NCBI RefSeq assembly: GCF_013386765.1
Contig: NZ_JACARE010000017.1
Location: forward strand, 173,550 to 237,549
Origin: Pseudomonas yamanorum
Lineage (GTDB): Bacteria; Pseudomonadota; Gammaproteobacteria; Pseudomonadales; Pseudomonadaceae
Direction: 5' to 3'
Length of the DNA: 64,000 nucleotides
A model generated the notes under the pieces. It saw only the letters and a program-made list of their open reading frames with translations. It ran no database searches and was not told the origin of the DNA. Made by a program: the position numbers and the translations under genes. Shown here in pieces: positions 45,114 through 54,131 of this stretch. Position 1 is the stretch's first letter; each line of letters starts with the position of its first letter.

Positions 45114-46718
45114 TTATGGGTTGAGACTGACGCCCGAGAACACGTTGCGGCCGAAGGGGCTCACTTTGAAGCCTTCGACTTTGGCGCTTAACGGCTGGTT
45201 GACCGTCGAGTGGGCGACTGGCGTGATCGGCACCTGTGCTTTAAGCAGTTGCTGCGCCTGTTTGTACAGAACAGTCCTTTGTTCGCGGTCGGTCACGACC
45301 TTGGCTTGCTTGATCAGCTTGTCGTACGCCGGGTCACACCACATGGAGTAGTTGTTCCCGCCGATGGCGTCGCAGCTGTAGAGGGTGCCCAGCCAGTTGT
45401 CCGGGTCACCGTTGTCGCCGGTCCAGCCGATCAGGCTGATGTCGTGCTCGCCATTTTTGGTGCGCTTGATGTACTCGCCCCATTCATAGCTGACGATCTT
45501 GACCTTGAGGCCAATCTTCGCCCAATCGCTTTGCAGCATTTCGGCCATCAGCTTGGCGTTGGGGTTGTACGGCCGTTGCACCGGCATCGCCCACAGGGTG
45601 ATCTCGGTGCCTTCCTTCACGCCGGCAGCCTTGAGCAATTCCTTGGCTTTTTCCGGGTTGTAGGCGGCGTCCTTGATGGTGTCGTCGTAAGACCACTGGG
45701 TCGGCGGCATGGCGTTGACCGCCAGTTGCCCCGCGCCCTGGTACACGGCGTTGAGAATGCTCTGCTTGTTCACCGCCATGTCCAGGGCCTGGCGCACTTC
45801 GAGCTGGTCGAAGGGCTTGTGCCGCACGTTATAGGCGATGTAGCCGAGGTTGAAGCCGGGTTTGGTCAGCAGTTGCAGCTTCGGGTCGGCCTTCAGGGCT
45901 TCGACGTCGGCCGGGCGCGGGTGCAGGGTGATCTGGCATTCGCCGGCCTTGAGCTTTTGTACCCGCACCGACGCGTCGGTGTTGATCGCAAAAATCAGCT
46001 GGTCGAGCTTCACGCGGCTCGGGTCCCAGTACTGTTTGTTGCCGGTGTAGCGGATCTGCGAGTCTTTCTGGTAACGCTGGAACACGAACGGCCCGGTGCC
46101 GATCGGCTTCTGGTTGATGTCGCTGGGCTTGCCGACCTTGAGCAAATGGTCGGCGTATTCAGCCGACAGGATCGAGGCGAAGCTCATGGCGATGTTCTGG
46201 ATAAACGCGGCGTCGACCGTGTTCAGGGTCATCACCACGGTGTGCGGGTCGGTTTTTTCGACCTTCGCAATGTTCTTGTTCAGGCTCATCCCGTTGAAGT
46301 ACGGAAACTCGGTGGGGTAGGCCTTGCGGAACGGATGTTCGGGGTCAAGCATGCGATTGAAGGTGAACAGCACGTCGTCGGCGTTGAAATCACGCGTCGG
46401 CTTGAAGTCCTTGTTGCTGTGGAATTTCACCCCTTCGCGCAGGTGGAAGGTGTAGGTCAGGCCGTCTTCGGAAATATCCCAACGGGTTGCAAGGCCCGGT
46501 ACGACATTGGTCGCGCCTTTTTCAAACTCGGCCAAGCGGTTGTAGATAGGCTCGGCGGCGTCGTTATCGGTGGCCGTCGTGTATTGCGCGGTGTCGAAGC
46601 CAGCCGGGCTGCCTTCGGAGCAAAACACCAGGCTCTTTTTCTCGGCAGCCTGGCCCATCGAGGCCACAGCCAACAGGCTGGTGCCAAATATCGCGGATAG
46701 AACGGTGGTATGGCGCAT
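45114..46718 (-). CDS. Dipeptide-binding protein (DppA paralogue)
   Basis: A 534-residue SBP_bac_5 protein. Signal peptide MRHTTVLSAIFGTSLLAVAS cleaves after GQA. Family motifs: LVFCSEGSPAGFDTAQYTT, GLTYTFHLREGVKFH, GTGPFVFQRYQKDSQIRY. It lies just upstream of the porin gene, the position of PA4500. It shares long near-identical stretches with the paralogue at 47021-48649. Confidence 0.93.
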   Translation of the reverse strand: MRHTTVLSAIFGTSLLAVASMGQAAEKKSLVFCSEGSPAGFDTAQYTTATDNDAAEPIYNRLAEFEKGATNVVPGLATRWDISEDGLTYTFHLREGVKFHSNKDFKPTRDFNADDVLFTFNRMLDPEHPFRKAYPTEFPYFNGMSLNKNIAKVEKTDPHTVVMTLNTVDAAFIQNIAMSFASILSAEYADHLLKVGKPSDINQKPIGTGPFVFQRYQKDSQIRYTGNKQYWDPSRVKLDQLIFAINTDASVRVQKLKAGECQITLHPRPADVEALKADPKLQLLTKPGFNLGYIAYNVRHKPFDQLEVRQALDMAVNKQSILNAVYQGAGQLAVNAMPPTQWSYDDTIKDAAYNPEKAKELLKAAGVKEGTEITLWAMPVQRPYNPNAKLMAEMLQSDWAKIGLKVKIVSYEWGEYIKRTKNGEHDISLIGWTGDNGDPDNWLGTLYSCDAIGGNNYSMWCDPAYDKLIKQAKVVTDREQRTVLYKQAQQLLKAQVPITPVAHSTVNQPLSAKVEGFKVSPFGRNVFSGVSLNP

Positions 46719-47020
46719 GACAATCCCGATCCTTGTTTGTTGTTTTCGTCAGTGAGCAATCCCAAGGCCTGGGCCCTGGGACAACACTGATCCCACAACG
46801 GCAGTTGCCTTATCAGAGACGATGCTTCTGCCGTGCCACGACGTTATGGGTCGGGAGCCGGGCAGTAAATGCAACGAATCTGACAGACCTTGTAGGCAAC
46901 GGAGCCGCGATTCGCAGTTAGCTGCCGTAGGACGGCAGCGTGTGCGGATGTGGTCTGTTTCCTACGGTCTTGGCGGATGCAATAACGGCGACGTTTATGA
47001 AACGTCGCCGCCAGTGACCC
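46719..47020. other. Gene-free interval between two dppA paralogues
   Basis: About 300 bases with no credible gene on either strand. A perfect hairpin GGCGACGTTT-ATG-AAACGTCGCC lies at 46987-47009, just after the next paralogue's stop on the minus strand, and probably terminates it; a smaller one, GCTGCCGT-AGG-ACGGCAGC, is at 46921-46939. In P. aeruginosa, psdR and mdpA occupy this spot. Confidence 0.6.
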
Positions 47021-48649
47021 TTACTTGCCGCTTACGCTCACGCCGTAGAAGGAGTTCAAGCCAAATGGGCTGATCTTGAAGTCCTGCACGTTGTTGCGCA
47101 TGGGTTGATACACCGTCGAGTGCGCGATAGGTGTCATCGGGACTGCATCTTTGAGGATATGTTGCGCCTGCTTGTACAGCTCGGTGCGTTTGGCTACGTC
47201 GGAAGTCGCCTTGGCTTCTTTCACGATGCCATCGAATTTCTTGTCGCACCACTTGGAGAAGTTGTTGCCGGCCAGGGAATCGCAGCCGAACAGCACGTTC
47301 AGCCAGTTGTCCGGGTCACCATTGTCGCCGCTCCAGCCAATGATCATGGCCTGGTTCTCGCCGCCTTTGGAGCGCTTGATGTACTCGCCCCACTCATAGC
47401 TGACGATGTTCACTTTCAGGCCGATCTGTTTCCAGTCGTTCTGCAGCATCTCAGCCATCAGCTTGGCGTTCGGGTTGTACGGACGCTGGACCGGCATCGC
47501 CCACAGGGTGATCTCGGTGCCTTCCTTGACGCCGGCTTCCTTGAGCAAAGCCTTGGCCTTGGTCACGTCGAACGGGGCGTCCTTGATGGTGGTGTCGTAG
47601 GACCACTGGGTTGGCGGCATGGCGTTGACGGCCAGTTGGCCTGCGCCCTGGTAAACCGAGTCGATGATCTGCTGCTTGTTCACCGACATGTCCAGGGCCT
47701 CACGCACGCGCAGGTCGGACAGTGGGTTCGGTGCAGTCTGGCCCTTGAGGACCGGCATTACGTTGTAGGCGATGTAGCCCAGGTTGAAACCGGCCTGGTG
47801 CGGCAGTTTCAGGTCCTTGTCTTCACCCAGCGCCTTGAGGTCGGCCGGACGCGGGAACAGGGTCACCTGGCATTCGTTTTTCTTCAGCTTCTGAATACGC
47901 ACCGACGGGTCGGTGGTGATGGCGAAGATCAGGTTGTCGATCTTCACGTCTTCAGGCTTCCAGTAATCCTTGTTGCCGGTGTAACGGATGTTGGAGTCTT
48001 TCTGGTAGCTCTTGAACACGAACGGACCAGTACCGATTGGCTTCTGGTTGATGTCCTGTGCCTTGCCTTCCTTCAACAGCTGGGCGGCGTATTCAGCCGA
48101 CTGGATGGAGGCGAAGCTCATTGCCAAGTTCTGGATAAAGGCGGCGTCCACGGTGCCAAGGGTGAACTTGACGGTGTGGGCATCGACTTTCTCGATGTTC
48201 TTGATGTTGGTGTCCATACCCATGTCCGTGAAGTACGGGAACTCGGTTGGATAGGCTTTGCGGAACGGATCATCTTTGTTGATCATCCGGTTGAAGGTGA
48301 ACAGTACGTCGTCAGCCGAAAATTCACGAGTTGGCTTGAAGTACGGGGTGGTGTGGAACTTGACGCCTTCACGAAGGTGGAAGGTGTACGTCAGGCCATC
48401 CGGGGAAACGTCCCAGGTGGTGGCCAGCCCAGGAACAACAGCGGTGCCGCCGCGCTCAAACTGGGTCAGACGGTTGAACATGGTTTCGGCCGAAGCATCG
48501 AAGTCTGTTCCGGTGGTGTACTGGCCTGGATCAAAACCGGCCGGGCTCCCTTCGGAGCAGAACACCAGGTTGCTCGCCGCTTGGGCGAAAGGTGCAGCAG
48601 CCATTAAACCGGCGCTGACTAATAACGGAATGACTGCGTGTTTAAGCAT
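47021..48649 (-). CDS. Dipeptide-binding protein (DppA paralogue)
   Basis: A 542-residue SBP_bac_5 protein. The ATG at 48649 (GAGGCC upstream) is preferred to one eight codons earlier. The signal peptide runs MLKHAVIPLLVSAGLMAAAP to AQAA. Motifs: LVFCSEGSPAGFDPGQYTTG, GLTYTFHLREGVKFH, IGWSGDNGDPDNWL. It is closest in sequence to the paralogue at 45114-46718 and corresponds by position to PA4497. Confidence 0.93.
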   Translation of the reverse strand: MLKHAVIPLLVSAGLMAAAPFAQAASNLVFCSEGSPAGFDPGQYTTGTDFDASAETMFNRLTQFERGGTAVVPGLATTWDVSPDGLTYTFHLREGVKFHTTPYFKPTREFSADDVLFTFNRMINKDDPFRKAYPTEFPYFTDMGMDTNIKNIEKVDAHTVKFTLGTVDAAFIQNLAMSFASIQSAEYAAQLLKEGKAQDINQKPIGTGPFVFKSYQKDSNIRYTGNKDYWKPEDVKIDNLIFAITTDPSVRIQKLKKNECQVTLFPRPADLKALGEDKDLKLPHQAGFNLGYIAYNVMPVLKGQTAPNPLSDLRVREALDMSVNKQQIIDSVYQGAGQLAVNAMPPTQWSYDTTIKDAPFDVTKAKALLKEAGVKEGTEITLWAMPVQRPYNPNAKLMAEMLQNDWKQIGLKVNIVSYEWGEYIKRSKGGENQAMIIGWSGDNGDPDNWLNVLFGCDSLAGNNFSKWCDKKFDGIVKEAKATSDVAKRTELYKQAQHILKDAVPMTPIAHSTVYQPMRNNVQDFKISPFGLNSFYGVSVSGK

Positions 48650-48907
48650 GTTGGCCTCATGATTTGTTGTCATTTTTGGTAGTGAGGGCGACCTCGTGAG
48701 TCGACCTGCGGATACTTATGCAGGGCCCATACCCAATGCAAGATGTTGAGAGCCTACAACGGCTAAACAGTGGTACGAACGTACACGAATGTCGCATATG
48801 TGTAAGTTCAGACACATTTACGCACTTTTGAGGGTTTTTTTCGGTGCGAGGCGTGCACCAGGAATGCCCAGCCGAGGCGTCTGGCGCACTAGGTTGGGGC
48901 GGGGCTG

Positions 48908-50509
48908 TTACTTATTCAGACTGACGCCATAGAACGGTGTGAGCCCAAATGGACTGATTTTGAAATCCTGCACTTCCTTTCGAAGGGGCTGGAAAACCGT
49001 CGAGTTTGCGATAGGCGTTATAGGTACTTGTTCTTTAAGGATTTTTTGTGCCTGTTGATACCACTTGATGCGCTGCTCGCGGTCGCTGCTGACCTTGGCC
49101 TGCTGCACGAGTTTGTCGTAGGCCGGATTACACCATTTGGCATAGTTGCTGCCCTTCACCGCAGCACAACTGTAGAGCACGCCGAGCCAGTTATCCGGGT
49201 CACCGTTGTCGCCGGTCCAGCCGTAAATCATCACGTCATGCTCGCCGGCTTTGGCGCGTTTGATGTATTCGCCCCACTCATAGCTGACGATATTGGCCTT
49301 GATGCCGATCTTTTCCCAATCCTGCTGGATCATCTGCGCCGACATTCGGGCATTGGGATTGGACGCGCGTTGAACCGTCATCGCCCACAGATTGATGGTG
49401 GTACCTGGTGCAACCCCTGCTTCTTTTAGTAGCGCCCGAGCCTTGGCCGGGTCGTAGGGTGCGTCCTTGATCGTCGGGTCATAAGACCACTGCGCCGGAG
49501 GGAGCGCGTTCTGCGCCAATTGTCCGGCGCTCTGGTACACCGCCTTGATGATTGCTGGCTTGTCGATGGCCATGTCCAGGGCCTGGCGTACCTTGAGCTG
49601 GTCCAGGGGCGGGTGGGTCACGTTGTAGGCGAGAAAGCCCAGATTGAAGCCGGCTTGCTGCAGCACCCGCAGGTTCGGGTCCTGCTTCATCACTTCAATG
49701 TCGGAAGGGCGCGGGTAACCGCTGACCTGGCACTCGCCGGTCTTGAGCTTTTGCAGGCGCACCGCAGCGTCCGGGGTGATCGAGAACACCAGGTTGTCGA
49801 GCTTCACATCCTCGGGCTTCCAATACTGTTTATTGGCGCTGTAGCGAATCTGCGAATCCTTCTGGTAACGCTTGAACACAAACGGCCCGGTGCCCACCGG
49901 CTTCTGGTTGATGTCGGCGGCCTTGCCTTCCTTGAGCAACTGCGCGGCGTATTCGGCGGACTGCACCGAGGCGAAGCTCATGGCCAGGTTCTGCACGAAA
50001 GAGGCGTCGACGTTGTTCAGGTTGAAGCGCACGGTGTGCTCGTCGAGTTTTTCGACGTTCTTGATGGTGGTGTTCAAGCCCATGTCGGTGAAGTACGGCG
50101 ACTCCGACGGGTAGGCCTTGCGGAACGCGTTCTCGGGGTCGAGCAGGCGCTGGAAGGTGAACAGCACGTCATCGGCGTTGAAGTCACGGGTCGGGGTGAA
50201 ATAGTCGGTGGTGTGGAACTTGACGCCATCGCGCAGGTGGAAGGTGTAGGTCAGGCCGTCTTTGGACACATCCCAACTGGTTGCCAGGCCCGGTTCGACT
50301 TCGGTGCCGCCGCGCTTGAACTGGGTCAGGCGGTTGAACACGGTTTCGGCGGAGGCATCAAAATCGGTGCCGCTGGTGTACTGGCTGGGATCGAAACCGG
50401 CGGGACTGGCTTCGGAGCAGTAGACCAGGGTGCTGGCCGCCTGGGCCATCGGCATAAATGCCAGCAGGCCGGCAGCGAGGAGGAGCGGTTTAAAGGCGAT
50501 TCTTTCCAT
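48908..50509 (-). CDS. Dipeptide-binding protein (DppA paralogue, first gene of the cluster)
   Basis: A 533-residue SBP_bac_5 protein. The signal peptide ends at AQAA after MERIAFKPLLLAAGLLAFMP. Motifs: LVYCSEASPAGFDPSQYTSG, GLTYTFHLRDGVKFH, YGWTGDNGDPDNWLG. It corresponds by position to PA4496. The gap of 258 bases before the next paralogue suggests separate promoters rather than one operon. Confidence 0.93.
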   Translation of the reverse strand: MERIAFKPLLLAAGLLAFMPMAQAASTLVYCSEASPAGFDPSQYTSGTDFDASAETVFNRLTQFKRGGTEVEPGLATSWDVSKDGLTYTFHLRDGVKFHTTDYFTPTRDFNADDVLFTFQRLLDPENAFRKAYPSESPYFTDMGLNTTIKNVEKLDEHTVRFNLNNVDASFVQNLAMSFASVQSAEYAAQLLKEGKAADINQKPVGTGPFVFKRYQKDSQIRYSANKQYWKPEDVKLDNLVFSITPDAAVRLQKLKTGECQVSGYPRPSDIEVMKQDPNLRVLQQAGFNLGFLAYNVTHPPLDQLKVRQALDMAIDKPAIIKAVYQSAGQLAQNALPPAQWSYDPTIKDAPYDPAKARALLKEAGVAPGTTINLWAMTVQRASNPNARMSAQMIQQDWEKIGIKANIVSYEWGEYIKRAKAGEHDVMIYGWTGDNGDPDNWLGVLYSCAAVKGSNYAKWCNPAYDKLVQQAKVSSDREQRIKWYQQAQKILKEQVPITPIANSTVFQPLRKEVQDFKISPFGLTPFYGVSLNK

Positions 50510-50542
50510 GGAGACCCCTGAGATGGCAGCTGAAGGCTGCCC

Positions 50543-50577
50543 AAACGAAAACGGCGGTCACCGAGGTTACCGCCGTT
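50543..50577 (-). terminator. Probable terminator of the toxin-like gene
   Basis: AACGGCGGTCACC and GGTTACCGCCGTT pair with one mismatch around a two-base loop. On the minus strand the stem is followed by TTTTCGTTT. It isolates the gene at 50636-52879 from the dpp cluster. Confidence 0.75.
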
Positions 50578-50635
50578 CAGGATTGTCAGGTAGGGGTCAC
50601 TGAAGGGTCTACTTGGCCCGGTCGGCGTTCCTGGG

Positions 50636-52879
50636 CTACAGGCTGTTAGTACCCGGTGCGAATACGACGGGTTTGTAGCTGAATTTCCACCACTTGAACG
50701 GGTTCTGGAAAATCGAATAAGGGTTGTTTTTTTCCGGTTTGAATTCCTTATTTTCGATACTGTTGTTGTTTATGGCATCAGGGTTGTCCACCGGGTTTTC
50801 GCCGCTCTTATAGATAACGTTAGAGTCGCCTGTAATCTCTTCGGCGGAGTACCTGGCAATGATCTCTCCTGTATAGCCTTTAACAGGGCGGTCGGTGAGC
50901 CGTTGAAATTCGGCGGCGAAAGAGTTTTCGCCGAGCTTTCCTGAGTAACAACTCAAAATTCGAATGTTGTCATAGTGTGAAACGATGACGCCGTTACGCT
51001 TTAGCGTGTTGTATAGCCCTTGCGGGGTGTGTTTTTTGCCGTTGTAGAAGATGTGCGTACCATCGCCGTGGGCAATGATGTTGAGTCGATGTTGGGTACC
51101 TTTTTTGTTCATGTCGGCAAAGGTGTAAAGGTTATCTTCGACTTTATTCAGGTTGTCTTTGGTCCCTGTGAGTGTGACCAGATTGCCATCCTTCGACACG
51201 GTTTCGGTGATGGGGGCCAGTGGCGCCATGGACGTTGGCTCCTTCTGCACTCGTACCAACTCAAAATCATTTGTCTTTGAATTGTATTCCCAGCTGTAAT
51301 CTTTGGCCTTCAGGGCGTTAACGTTCGCCGGTACATCACCCGATCCGGACTCTGCCGCATAGGGCGCAAGTTCGTGCAGTAATTGCAGGCCCGATATTAC
51401 TGCGGCAGCAGACCCGCCAATGCGATCGTCGGCTGTCATGCCATAAGTGGAGTCATGGACGCCGAAATAAATATTGCCCGCGTTGCCAAGGATGGGCACG
51501 TAACCAAAGGTGCGCCCCCACAATTCTTTCGCGTCCTTCCAGATTTGCTGCGAGGAACCAAACACTTCGGTCTGGTCGGACCACACCGCATTTTTGGCGT
51601 TCACCTCCTGGTATTTTGCCGCAATACTGGAGTCGAGGTTGCCGTACTTCAACCGATATTCGCTACCCCGTGATTCGGTATAGTTAAATGTCTCCCACAC
51701 CGGTACTGCTTTATCTTTTAGGAGGCTGGAGTATCCCGGGTAGCTGGCATGATTGCCTGCGATCAAGTTGTCGAGCACATCCCCCGCCTTTGGCCAATGA
51801 GCATCTTTACCTCCTTGCCTATCGCTGGCATTGAAGCTACGCAGCAAATCATTTCGATTGCTTTTAGTCCAGTTGGAAAAATCTTCATCTCCCCTGATTT
51901 CATGGACGGCGCCGTTCTTCAAATCGATCATCAGGCCCTTATTGGGTCTATGATCATAATTGCCGTCATAGGGGGTATAAGGGATAAATGCATACCCCGC
52001 CAGTGGAAAGCCATATATGTTGGGGATAATGACTTGTCCATTATTTTCCAATGTACGATTAACCGCCTCTTGGCCTTCAGTGCTTAATTTTTTAAAACTT
52101 TCCTTGTTATTGGCCAGGCTTTGCAAGGTTCCCCGTGTTAGATAGTTATCTGCTTTTCCTGAACGCTTCGTAATTTCTCCCGACTCATCCCGCATCGGCT
52201 TGGCTATTTCGTCTTCCCAGTAATTTTGGAGTTTCTTGCCAAGTGACTCCAGATCGTTAATCTTACTCTGATCTTTAGGCGCGATTTCCATCTGATGGAA
52301 ATTGAGCAGACCGCCTCCTGGTGGCTTATCGTGCTTAAGGGCACCCGCTGCAATTTCCCATGCAAAGTAGGTGCGTGTGTCGGTATCGGTCAGGTGTTCC
52401 GGTTTCCATTTCCCTACGTAGGAGTTGAACGTTACCGTGATTTTTTCATTCGGGTCATACCCGGCTGCCAACAAGCCAGCACTGAAATATCCAGAGGGCT
52501 CCATGAATAAACGCACATTCTGGAACTTAACGTTTCTTTCGCCTTCGCTGCCACTTTCTATATTTCCGATTTGCGCCTTTACACGGTTGGCATAGGCGTC
52601 AACAAGCTGTTCCCGTTCCAGCAGAGAAAGCCCGGCTATAGGCGCAGAAGCGCTGCCCGATCCATAAATTGTTGTTTTGTAGGTATTGGATTCGAATGTG
52701 GAAGATGCAACCTCGTCAGAGCTGGTCTGTGATGTATTGTTTTCTAGGCTATATGTTTCACTATTGCTCAACGGTTGTGGGACTTTCTGTTCCTGTGACT
52801 CGGTGCGTTCTTCCTGGGTAGATCCGGGAATTGGTGCTGTTGGGTAACGGACAATATTATACTGAGTCGATGTTGTCAT
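50636..52879 (-). CDS. Toxin-like protein with a C-terminal clan CD (C80/caspase-like) cysteine-peptidase-type domain
   Basis: A 747-residue protein, visibly AT-richer than its neighbours, with no signal peptide. Residues 1-80 are Ser/Thr/Glu-rich and probably disordered. Residues about 120-450 form a globular region (FMEPSGYFSAGLLAAGYDP; GYAFIPYTPYDGNYDHRPNK). Residues about 455-505 are Gly/Ala-rich and hydrophobic, as in pore-forming toxin segments. Residues about 595-680 hold LNIIAHGDG with His604 and IRILSCYSG with Cys644, the spacing and flanking strands expected of RTX/TcdB-type autoprocessing peptidases. A Lys/Asn-rich tail of about 65 residues follows. No immunity or secretion gene adjoins it. 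Function and export route are inference. Confidence 0.65.
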   Translation of the reverse strand: MTTSTQYNIVRYPTAPIPGSTQEERTESQEQKVPQPLSNSETYSLENNTSQTSSDEVASSTFESNTYKTTIYGSGSASAPIAGLSLLEREQLVDAYANRVKAQIGNIESGSEGERNVKFQNVRLFMEPSGYFSAGLLAAGYDPNEKITVTFNSYVGKWKPEHLTDTDTRTYFAWEIAAGALKHDKPPGGGLLNFHQMEIAPKDQSKINDLESLGKKLQNYWEDEIAKPMRDESGEITKRSGKADNYLTRGTLQSLANNKESFKKLSTEGQEAVNRTLENNGQVIIPNIYGFPLAGYAFIPYTPYDGNYDHRPNKGLMIDLKNGAVHEIRGDEDFSNWTKSNRNDLLRSFNASDRQGGKDAHWPKAGDVLDNLIAGNHASYPGYSSLLKDKAVPVWETFNYTESRGSEYRLKYGNLDSSIAAKYQEVNAKNAVWSDQTEVFGSSQQIWKDAKELWGRTFGYVPILGNAGNIYFGVHDSTYGMTADDRIGGSAAAVISGLQLLHELAPYAAESGSGDVPANVNALKAKDYSWEYNSKTNDFELVRVQKEPTSMAPLAPITETVSKDGNLVTLTGTKDNLNKVEDNLYTFADMNKKGTQHRLNIIAHGDGTHIFYNGKKHTPQGLYNTLKRNGVIVSHYDNIRILSCYSGKLGENSFAAEFQRLTDRPVKGYTGEIIARYSAEEITGDSNVIYKSGENPVDNPDAINNNSIENKEFKPEKNNPYSIFQNPFKWWKFSYKPVVFAPGTNSL

Positions 52880-53161
52880 TTTATGTTACCTGGCAGGGTG
52901 CGGGATGCATATTTATGGCGCTGCGCCGTTGAGTGAGCGACCACTTTCATTGGTGTAACCTCAAATGGCGTACGTGGTGAAGCGACATTGTTCTATCCAC
53001 TTATGTGGATGGATATGCAGGAAGAGTTCCGAGTCATAAGTAAGTAAATATCATTTACGTATCAGGTTTTTTCACATGTTGGGTATTTTGCAGTCAACGA
53101 TATAAGGCGTGGACCATATTCAACGGCGTGCATATTGCCCGTTTGGTCGGAACTTCTGGAT
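52880..53161. promoter_or_regulatory. AT-rich upstream region of the toxin-like gene
   Basis: About 280 bases without a credible gene. Two small inverted repeats are visible: ATCCAC-TTAT-GTGGAT at 52995-53010 and GTAAAT-ATC-ATTTAC at 53044-53058. Their placement about 115-180 bases before the toxin-like start suits operators or an upstream control region. No clear promoter hexamers were assigned. Confidence 0.4.
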
Positions 53162-53193
53162 AAAAAAAGGCGCGAGCCCTATAGGGTCGCGCC
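53162..53193 (-). terminator. Terminator of the SIMPL-domain gene
   Basis: GGCGCGAGCCC-TATA-GGGTCGCGCC forms a stem with one bulged G. On the minus strand it is followed by TTTTTTTATCC, 22 bases after the stop of the gene at 53215. Confidence 0.88.
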
Positions 53194-53214
53194 ATTCTTT
53201 TATCTTGAATAAGT

Positions 53215-53925
53215 TTATTGCTGGACTTCAATCACTCCGTCGGCACTCATGCTCACCTGGCTGGTGCCGGCTTCGACTTCCGGCGTCGGCGCCGAATCCA
53301 TCGCAGCGGCTTTCATCATCATCCCGCCGCGGGCGTAGGGCTGTGGATAACCATTGGTGTTGAAGTTCAGGTTGACGATCTTGTAGCCCTTGCCGCCCAG
53401 CGCATCGGTGGCCAGTTGGGCACGGGCCTTGAACGCGGTGACCGCTTCTTTAAGCAAGGCATCTTCGCTGGCCTTGCGGGTGGGGTTGGCGATGGCGAAG
53501 TCCATGCTGTCCATTTTCAGGTTGGTGAGCATGTCGCCGGTGAGCTTGGACAGCGCGGCAAAGTCGGCGCTTTCCATGCGCAGCTCGGCGCGTTCACGCC
53601 AGCCGGTGATTTTCTGGTTCTTGTTGTCGTAGATCGGGTAGCTGTTGCGGCTGCCCTGGCGCAAGGTCACGCCTTTGACTTCACGGGCCTGAGCCAGCGC
53701 CTTGTTCATGGTGGTGGTGATTTCGGCGGCCAGCTTGGCCGGGTCGGAGTTCTGCGACTCGGTGTAAAGAGTGACGATCATCTGGTCGCGCGCCACTTCC
53801 TGGCTGACTTCGGCACGCAGGGAAATCTGGTTGTAATGCAGTTCATCAGCGGCCATGGCAGGCAGGCTGGCGAGGGTGGCGGCGCCGAGGGCGAGGGTGG
53901 CTGCACTGCGAATGAAACGTGACAT
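53215..53925 (-). CDS. Periplasmic SIMPL-domain (DUF541, YggE-like) protein
   Basis: A 236-residue exported protein. A signal peptide (MSRFIRSAATLALGAATLAS to AMA) precedes a SIMPL/DUF541 domain: ISLRAEVSQEVARDQMIVTLYTE, the middle YPIYDNKNQKITGWRERAEL, and DALLKEAVTAFKARAQ. ATG 53925 follows AAGGAG. E. coli YggE is linked to oxidative-stress tolerance. It is divergent from roxS, as PA4495 is from PA4494. The exact function is unknown. Confidence 0.87.
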   Translation of the reverse strand: MSRFIRSAATLALGAATLASLPAMAADELHYNQISLRAEVSQEVARDQMIVTLYTESQNSDPAKLAAEITTTMNKALAQAREVKGVTLRQGSRNSYPIYDNKNQKITGWRERAELRMESADFAALSKLTGDMLTNLKMDSMDFAIANPTRKASEDALLKEAVTAFKARAQLATDALGGKGYKIVNLNFNTNGYPQPYARGGMMMKAAAMDSAPTPEVEAGTSQVSMSADGVIEVQQ

Positions 53926-54131
53926 GTAAGCTCCTTGAGATGTTCGTGTTCGGTAAGACTGTAGACGCAAGGTTTCAGTTCTTCGGGTTTACACATTCGC
54001 AACAAGTTACTCAATGCCGACGAACGGTCATGTTCCTGACCCCTGCGTCAAAGAGCCACACACGCCGTGCCAGCGCTGTCGCTTCGTTTATACTCCGTGC
54101 GATCCGCCTGCAGCGCTCATCGGGAGAGCTC

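Noticed and set aside
50636-52879. Classifying the toxin-like gene as a type III or type VI effector
   Set aside because: No secretion or chaperone gene is nearby, no PAAR, Rhs or MIX motif was seen, and the N-terminus only loosely fits a type III signal.
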